Source of the DNA: Quisquiliibacterium transsilvanicum
Lineage (GTDB): Bacteria > Pseudomonadota > Gammaproteobacteria > Burkholderiales > Burkholderiaceae_E
Length of the DNA: 64,000 nt
Direction: 5' to 3'
Assembly: GCF_014202215.1 (NCBI RefSeq)
Contig: NZ_JACHGB010000001.1
Span: forward strand, 654,847-718,846
A program made the translations under genes and the position numbers. Shown here piece by piece: positions 60,064 through 64,000 of the stretch (its first letter is position 1; every line of letters begins with the position of its first letter). The notes under the pieces are model-generated. The model had not been told where the DNA came from. It searched no databases and saw only the letters and a list, made by a program, of their open reading frames with translations.

Positions 60064-61179
60064 CTAGAACAGCGCGCCGCGCGCCTCGATCGGCCAGGCC
60101 TGCTCCACGCGGCCGCCCCGGTGAGCGACGATCCAGTCGTGCAGGTTGACCGTGGGGTCGCAGTGCCCGGGCACCGACCGCAGCTTGTCGCCGACCGCGA
60201 GCGCTCGCGCATCGTCGCCGGGGACGATCACCGCATGCTCGTCCGACAGCCCGCGCACCCGCCAGCCGCTGCCCGGCAGCACCGGCAGGCCGCTGTCCAC
60301 CGCGAAGGCCTTCAGCCCGCCGTCGAGCACCGCGTGGGTGTCGCGCGCGGTGATCACCGTGCACAGAACTTCCAGCGCCTGGCGCAGCGCAGGCGCGCCG
60401 TGCGCGGGCAGGTTGGCTGCGTAGTCCGCGTCCATCAGCACGTAGGAGCCGGGCTGCACCTCGGTCCACGCGCCGCCGGCCAGCTCCAGCGGATAGGTGC
60501 CGGTGCCGCCGCCGGTGACCTCCGCGCAGCGATGGCCCGCGGCCTCAAGCGCCGCGCGGAACAGCGCGACACGCGCGCCGGCCCGCGCGATCGCGTCGGC
60601 GCGCTCCTCGGGCGAGCGCAGGTGCTGCGCCCTGCCCTGGTAGGCCTGCAGGCCGCGCAGCGACAGCCAGGGGCGGTGGGTGTCGATGGCACGCGCCAGC
60701 TCGAGCGCCTCCGAAGTGTCGCGCACGCCGCAGCGCATCATCCCGGTGTCGATCTCGATCAGCAGCTCCAGCGGCGCCTGCGCGTCGCGCGCGGCGGCGC
60801 CGAGCTGGGCGACCTGCAGCGGCGAATCGACGCAGACGCCGATGCGCGCCCCGCGCGCCAGCGCCGCGAGGCGGCGCGCCTTGGACTCGCCGACGATCAC
60901 GTTGCTCACCAGCACGTCGCGGATTCCCGCGCGCACGAAGACTTCGGCCTCGCCGACCTTCTGGCAGCACAACCCCACTGCGCCGGCCGCCACCTGGCGC
61001 CGGGCGATCTCCGGGCACTTGTGCGCCTTGCCATGCGCGCGAACCCGGCCGCCGCACGCGGCGACGAAGGCGTGCACCGCGTGCAGGTTGGCCTCGAAGG
61101 CATCCAGGTCGAGCAGCAGCGCCGGGGTGTCGACGGCCTCGATGGGATCGCCGGGGCGGGCCGGCGGCGGAGGCGTCAC
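60064..61179 (-). CDS. DSD1-family PLP enzyme (D-threonine/3-hydroxy-D-aspartate aldolase-like)
   Basis: 371 residues. The alanine-racemase-type barrel begins VDTPALLLDLDAFEANLHAV, the PLP lysine is in RVRAHGKAHKCPEIARRQVA, and the phosphate region ends VTGGGTGTYP. The C-terminal metal site is GHCDPTVNLHDW, the His/Asp pair of DSD1 enzymes (D-threonine aldolase, 3-hydroxy-D-aspartate aldolase, metal-dependent D-serine dehydratase). Which D-hydroxy amino acid is used is not decidable. Its GTG start overlaps the lolA stop in GTGA, so translation is coupled to lolA. It interrupts the usual lolA-rarA adjacency, suggesting insertion. Confidence 0.87.
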   Translation of the reverse strand: MTPPPPARPGDPIEAVDTPALLLDLDAFEANLHAVHAFVAACGGRVRAHGKAHKCPEIARRQVAAGAVGLCCQKVGEAEVFVRAGIRDVLVSNVIVGESKARRLAALARGARIGVCVDSPLQVAQLGAAARDAQAPLELLIEIDTGMMRCGVRDTSEALELARAIDTHRPWLSLRGLQAYQGRAQHLRSPEERADAIARAGARVALFRAALEAAGHRCAEVTGGGTGTYPLELAGGAWTEVQPGSYVLMDADYAANLPAHGAPALRQALEVLCTVITARDTHAVLDGGLKAFAVDSGLPVLPGSGWRVRGLSDEHAVIVPGDDARALAVGDKLRSVPGHCDPTVNLHDWIVAHRGGRVEQAWPIEARGALF

Positions 61180-61874
61180 TCCTGGATCACGTCCGCGCCC
61201 TTGGGCGGGACAAAGCGGAAGGTTTCGGGCGCCACCGCCGCATTGCGCTCGATGCCGGTGAACGCGAAGACCGTCGTGCGTCCGAATGCGTCGCGCACCT
61301 CCATCGCCCCGGGCAGGCCGTCGCGGAAGCCGATGCGGATGTGGTCGAAGCCTGCATCACCGCTGCGGGGCTTGGCGTCCAGCCAGTCCATCCCGTCGAA
61401 GGGACCGGCGTCGGTGAGCGTGAAATCCTTCTCGAGATCGTTGGAGCCGAACAGGATGGCCGCGGGACTCGCGCCCAGCGAGTTCGCCAGCTTGCGCACC
61501 GTGACCTGCGCGAGGTCGCGATCGTAGAAATGCACGCGCTCACCGTCGGCGACCATCAGCTGTTCGAAGGGCTTGAGCACCTCCCAGCGGAAGCGCCCGG
61601 GACGCGAGAAGGCGAAGCGCCCGCTGGCGGTCTGCGCGGACTGGCCCGCGCCCTTGAGCGTGCGCTGGGTGAACTCTCCGCGGGCCGAACGGGTGTCGGC
61701 GACGAACCTGCGCAACTGCTCGATGGCGCCCTGCGCATGGGCGCGAAGCGGCAGCGCGCCAGCGATCGCCAGTCCTAAGGGCATGACGAGAGAGCGCAGC
61801 GCGCGGCGGCGCGCCTTCGACACGCCGCCGGCAGGGCGGGCAGCACTGGGGCGGAAACGGGAACTGAAGGGCAT
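61176..61874 (-). CDS. lolA: Outer-membrane lipoprotein carrier protein
   Basis: 232-residue periplasmic chaperone that carries lipoproteins from LolCDE to LolB. The N-terminus is long and basic, then comes the signal core SLVMPLGLAIAGALPLRAHA ending AHA. The mature part has IEQLRRFVADTRSARGEFTQ, SGRFAFSRPGRFRWEVLKPF, VADGERVHFYDRDLAQVTVR and FTGIERNAAVAPETFRFVPP. ATG 61874 is preferred; ATG 61916 lacks a ribosome-binding sequence. It follows ftsK by 97 bases; its stop overlaps the next gene's start by 4 bases. Confidence 0.92.
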   Translation of the reverse strand: MPFSSRFRPSAARPAGGVSKARRRALRSLVMPLGLAIAGALPLRAHAQGAIEQLRRFVADTRSARGEFTQRTLKGAGQSAQTASGRFAFSRPGRFRWEVLKPFEQLMVADGERVHFYDRDLAQVTVRKLANSLGASPAAILFGSNDLEKDFTLTDAGPFDGMDWLDAKPRSGDAGFDHIRIGFRDGLPGAMEVRDAFGRTTVFAFTGIERNAAVAPETFRFVPPKGADVIQE

Positions 61875-61971
61875 CGTACGGATTCCACGCAGCGGCGGCC
61901 GTGGGCCGGGATTCATACAACGCACGAGGCGACCCCGCGGAGGACCTGGAGGCGGCGCGGCCCCCAGGCGA

Positions 61972-64000
61972 TCACTCCTCCTGGCTGCCGGGCACCAGGA
62001 TGTCGCGGTTGCCGTTGGTGGCCATCGACGACACCAGGCCCGATTTTTCCATCTGCTCGAGCAGGCGGGCCGCGCGGTTGTAGCCGATGCGCAGGTGGCG
62101 CTGGACCAGCGAGATCGAGGCGCGCTTGTGCTTGAGCACCACCGCCACGGCCTGGTCGTACATCGGGTCCGCCTCGCCGTCGACGCCCGCCTCGCCCAGC
62201 GTCTGCTGCAGGCCGCCGAAGCCCACCGCGCTGCCGGTATCCACCTCCTCGGGAACGCCGCCCTCGAGGATGCCTTCGACGTACTGCGGCTCGTCGACCG
62301 AACGCCAGTGGTCGACCACCTTCTGCACCTCGTCGTCGGCGACGAAGGCGCCGTGCACCCGCATCGGCAGGCCATTGCCCGGCGGCATGTAGAGCATGTC
62401 GCCCTGGCCGAGCAGCGACTCGGCGCCCATCTGGTCGAGGATGGTGCGCGAGTCGATCTTCGACGACACCTGGAAGGCGATGCGCGTGGGGATGTTGGCC
62501 TTGATCAGCCCGGTGATCACGTCGACCGATGGCCGCTGGGTGGCGAGGATCAGGTGGATTCCCGCCGCGCGCGCCTTCTGCGCAAGCCTGGCGATGAGTT
62601 CCTCGACCTTCTTGCCCACCACCATCATCAGGTCGGCAAGCTCGTCGATCACCACCACCACCTGCGGCAGCCGGCGCAGCGGCTCGGGCGCGTCGGGCGT
62701 CAGCGAGAAGGGGTTGGCGACCAGCTCCTCGCGCTTTTCTGCATCGGCGATCTTGGCGTTGTAGCCGGCCAGGTTGCGCACGCCCAGCTTGCTCATCAGC
62801 CGGTAGCGGCGCTCCATCTCGGCGACGCACCAGTTGAGCGCGTTGCCGGCATGGCGCATGTCGGTGACCACCGGCGCGAGCAGGTGCGGGATGCCCTCGT
62901 ACATCGCCAGCTCGAGCATCTTTGGATCGATGAGGATCAGGCGCACCTGGGACGGGTCGGCCTTGTAGAGCAGCGACAGCAGCATCGCATTGATGCCCAC
63001 CGACTTGCCCGAGCCGGTGGTGCCGGCCACCAGCAGGTGCGGCATCCTTGCCAGGTCGGCCACCACCGGGTTGCCGGCGATGTCCTTGCCCAGCGCCATG
63101 GTCAACGCGGAAGCGCTCTCGGCATAGACCTGCGAGCCGAGGATCTCGGACAGCCGCACCGGCTGACGCCGCGGATTGGGCAGCTCGAGGCCCATCAGGC
63201 TTTTGCCCGGGATGGTCTCGACCACCCGCAGCGAGACCAGCGACAGCGCGCGTGCCAGGTCCTTCGACAGGTTGACGATCTGGCTGCCCTTGACGCCGGT
63301 GGCGGGGTCGATCTCGTAGCGGGTGATGACCGGGCCCGGGTAGGCCGCAACCACGTTCGCGGCGACGTTGAAATCCGCGAGCTTCTTCTCGATCAGGCGC
63401 GAGGTGTACTCGAGGGTGTCCTGCGACACCGACTCGGTGCTCACCGGCGGTGGCTCGAGCAGCGAGAGCGGCGGCAGCTGGGTGTCGGCGGGCAGGTCGA
63501 CGAACAGCGTGGCCTGGCGCTCGGCCTCGGCACGTTCGGAGCGCTCGACCCTGAGCACCGGCGCCTGGATGCGCACCGGCACGGGTTCGTCGTCGAGGAT
63601 CTTGCGCAGGCCCTCGACCTGCTCCTTGCGCTCGGTGGCCGCGACCTCGCCGATGCGGCGGTCGCGGCGCGCAGCGAAAGACTGGACCAGCCGGTTGCCG
63701 GCGCTCTCGATCGCCAGCCCCACGTTTTCGAAGATGGACAGCCAGGAAAGCCCCGTCCAGAGACTGAAGCCCGCAGCGATGACGACGAACAGCAGCATGG
63801 TGCCGCCGATCGGGCCCAGCGCAGCGAACAGGGGCCCGCTGGCGAGCTCGCCGATGATTCCGCCCGGAGCCAGCGGCAGCTCGACGGACAGGCTGTGCAG
63901 CCGGGCGGCTTCGAGCCCGACGCAGCCGAGCATGAAGAGAGCGAAGCCGAGCCAGCGCTCCCAGGCGAAGCGGTCGAGGTCGTTCGCGGCCTCGGCCGGC
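61972..64000 (-). CDS. ftsK: DNA translocase FtsK, N-terminal part beyond window
   Basis: About 675 C-terminal codons; the open frame runs to the right edge. FtsK couples division with chromosome segregation. Visible are the last two membrane helices (about [20 protein letters not shown] and [20 protein letters not shown]), a short linker, then the motor: [16 protein letters not shown], Walker [21 protein letters not shown], Walker [41 protein letters not shown]. The C-terminal gamma winged helix for KOPS reading is [20 protein letters not shown] and [20 protein letters not shown]. The linker is short (about 130 residues), as in other betaproteobacteria. Confidence 0.96.
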   Translation of the reverse strand, partial: PAEAANDLDRFAWERWLGFALFMLGCVGLEAARLHSLSVELPLAPGGIIGELASGPLFAALGPIGGTMLLFVVIAAGFSLWTGLSWLSIFENVGLAIESAGNRLVQSFAARRDRRIGEVAATERKEQVEGLRKILDDEPVPVRIQAPVLRVERSERAEAERQATLFVDLPADTQLPPLSLLEPPPVSTESVSQDTLEYTSRLIEKKLADFNVAANVVAAYPGPVITRYEIDPATGVKGSQIVNLSKDLARALSLVSLRVVETIPGKSLMGLELPNPRRQPVRLSEILGSQVYAESASALTMALGKDIAGNPVVADLARMPHLLVAGTTGSGKSVGINAMLLSLLYKADPSQVRLILIDPKMLELAMYEGIPHLLAPVVTDMRHAGNALNWCVAEMERRYRLMSKLGVRNLAGYNAKIADAEKREELVANPFSLTPDAPEPLRRLPQVVVVIDELADLMMVVGKKVEELIARLAQKARAAGIHLILATQRPSVDVITGLIKANIPTRIAFQVSSKIDSRTILDQMGAESLLGQGDMLYMPPGNGLPMRVHGAFVADDEVQKVVDHWRSVDEPQYVEGILEGGVPEEVDTGSAVGFGGLQQTLGEAGVDGEADPMYDQAVAVVLKHKRASISLVQRHLRIGYNRAARLLEQMEKSGLVSSMATNGNRDILVPGSQEE

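Overview
The window looks like chromosomal DNA of a high-GC betaproteobacterium of the order Burkholderiales. Three conserved blocks in their usual proteobacterial order support this: sdhCDAB-sdhE-gltA beside mdh-prpB-prpC-acnA; thrS-infC-rpmI-rplT-pheS-pheT-ihfA-merR-tRNA-Pro; and ftsK-lolA-rarA-serS. The genus cannot be fixed from sequence alone. A PEP-CTERM protein and DUF1631, SelO and DUF3617 proteins fit environmental Burkholderiales. I see no insertion sequence, prophage, integron or CRISPR array.

1-13.4 kb is the central-carbon region. The minus-strand operon sdhC-sdhD-sdhA-sdhB-sdhE-gltA (gltA runs off the left edge) faces a plus-strand run of mdh, prpB, prpC, two exported proteins and acnA. 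A GntR/UTRA regulator lies between them. A near-perfect palindrome sits in the gntR-mdh divergent promoter, directly upstream of a good -35/-10 pair for mdh, so the regulator probably controls mdh and itself. The propionate (2-methylcitrate) enzymes are mixed into the TCA genes, with an AcnA-type aconitase and no acnD/prpF. The acnA transcript appears to end in a long UUCG-capped hairpin.

13.4-28.4 kb is the accessory part: a MASE1-GGDEF-EAL protein; a compact minus-strand cluster of a SelD-type FAD oxidoreductase, a TIGR04283-like glycosyltransferase, a TIGR04282-like glycosyltransferase with a collagen-like N-terminus, and a DUF3047 protein; a GH15 hydrolase divergent from otsA-otsB, where OtsA carries an N-terminal two-helix membrane sensor module; a YceI protein; and a two-gene unit of a diguanylate cyclase and an orphan family-5 solute-binding protein.

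28.4-36.7 kb is the translation block with tRNA-Pro(GGG) and tRNA-Val(GAC). infC most probably starts at a non-canonical AUA codon, and an intrinsic terminator lies between rplT and pheS.

36.7-56.2 kb is mixed: sulfide:quinone oxidoreductase, a divergent iron(III)-type ABC permease/ATPase pair, DUF1631, an RsuA/RluF-type pseudouridine synthase with a long disordered N-terminus, a methyltransferase, a GntR/FCD regulator with a D-aminoacylase-type amidohydrolase, SIMPL and SelO proteins, a crotonase-fold protein lacking both catalytic glutamates, katG, a PEP-CTERM protein preceded by a good sigma-54 promoter, and tRNA-Ser(CGA). 56.3-64 kb holds pncA, serS, rarA, a DSD1-like PLP enzyme, lolA and the C-terminal part of ftsK.

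A cross-cutting pattern is short in-frame tandem repeats (6, 9 or 45 bp) placed in N-terminal or linker regions of otherwise ordinary proteins.
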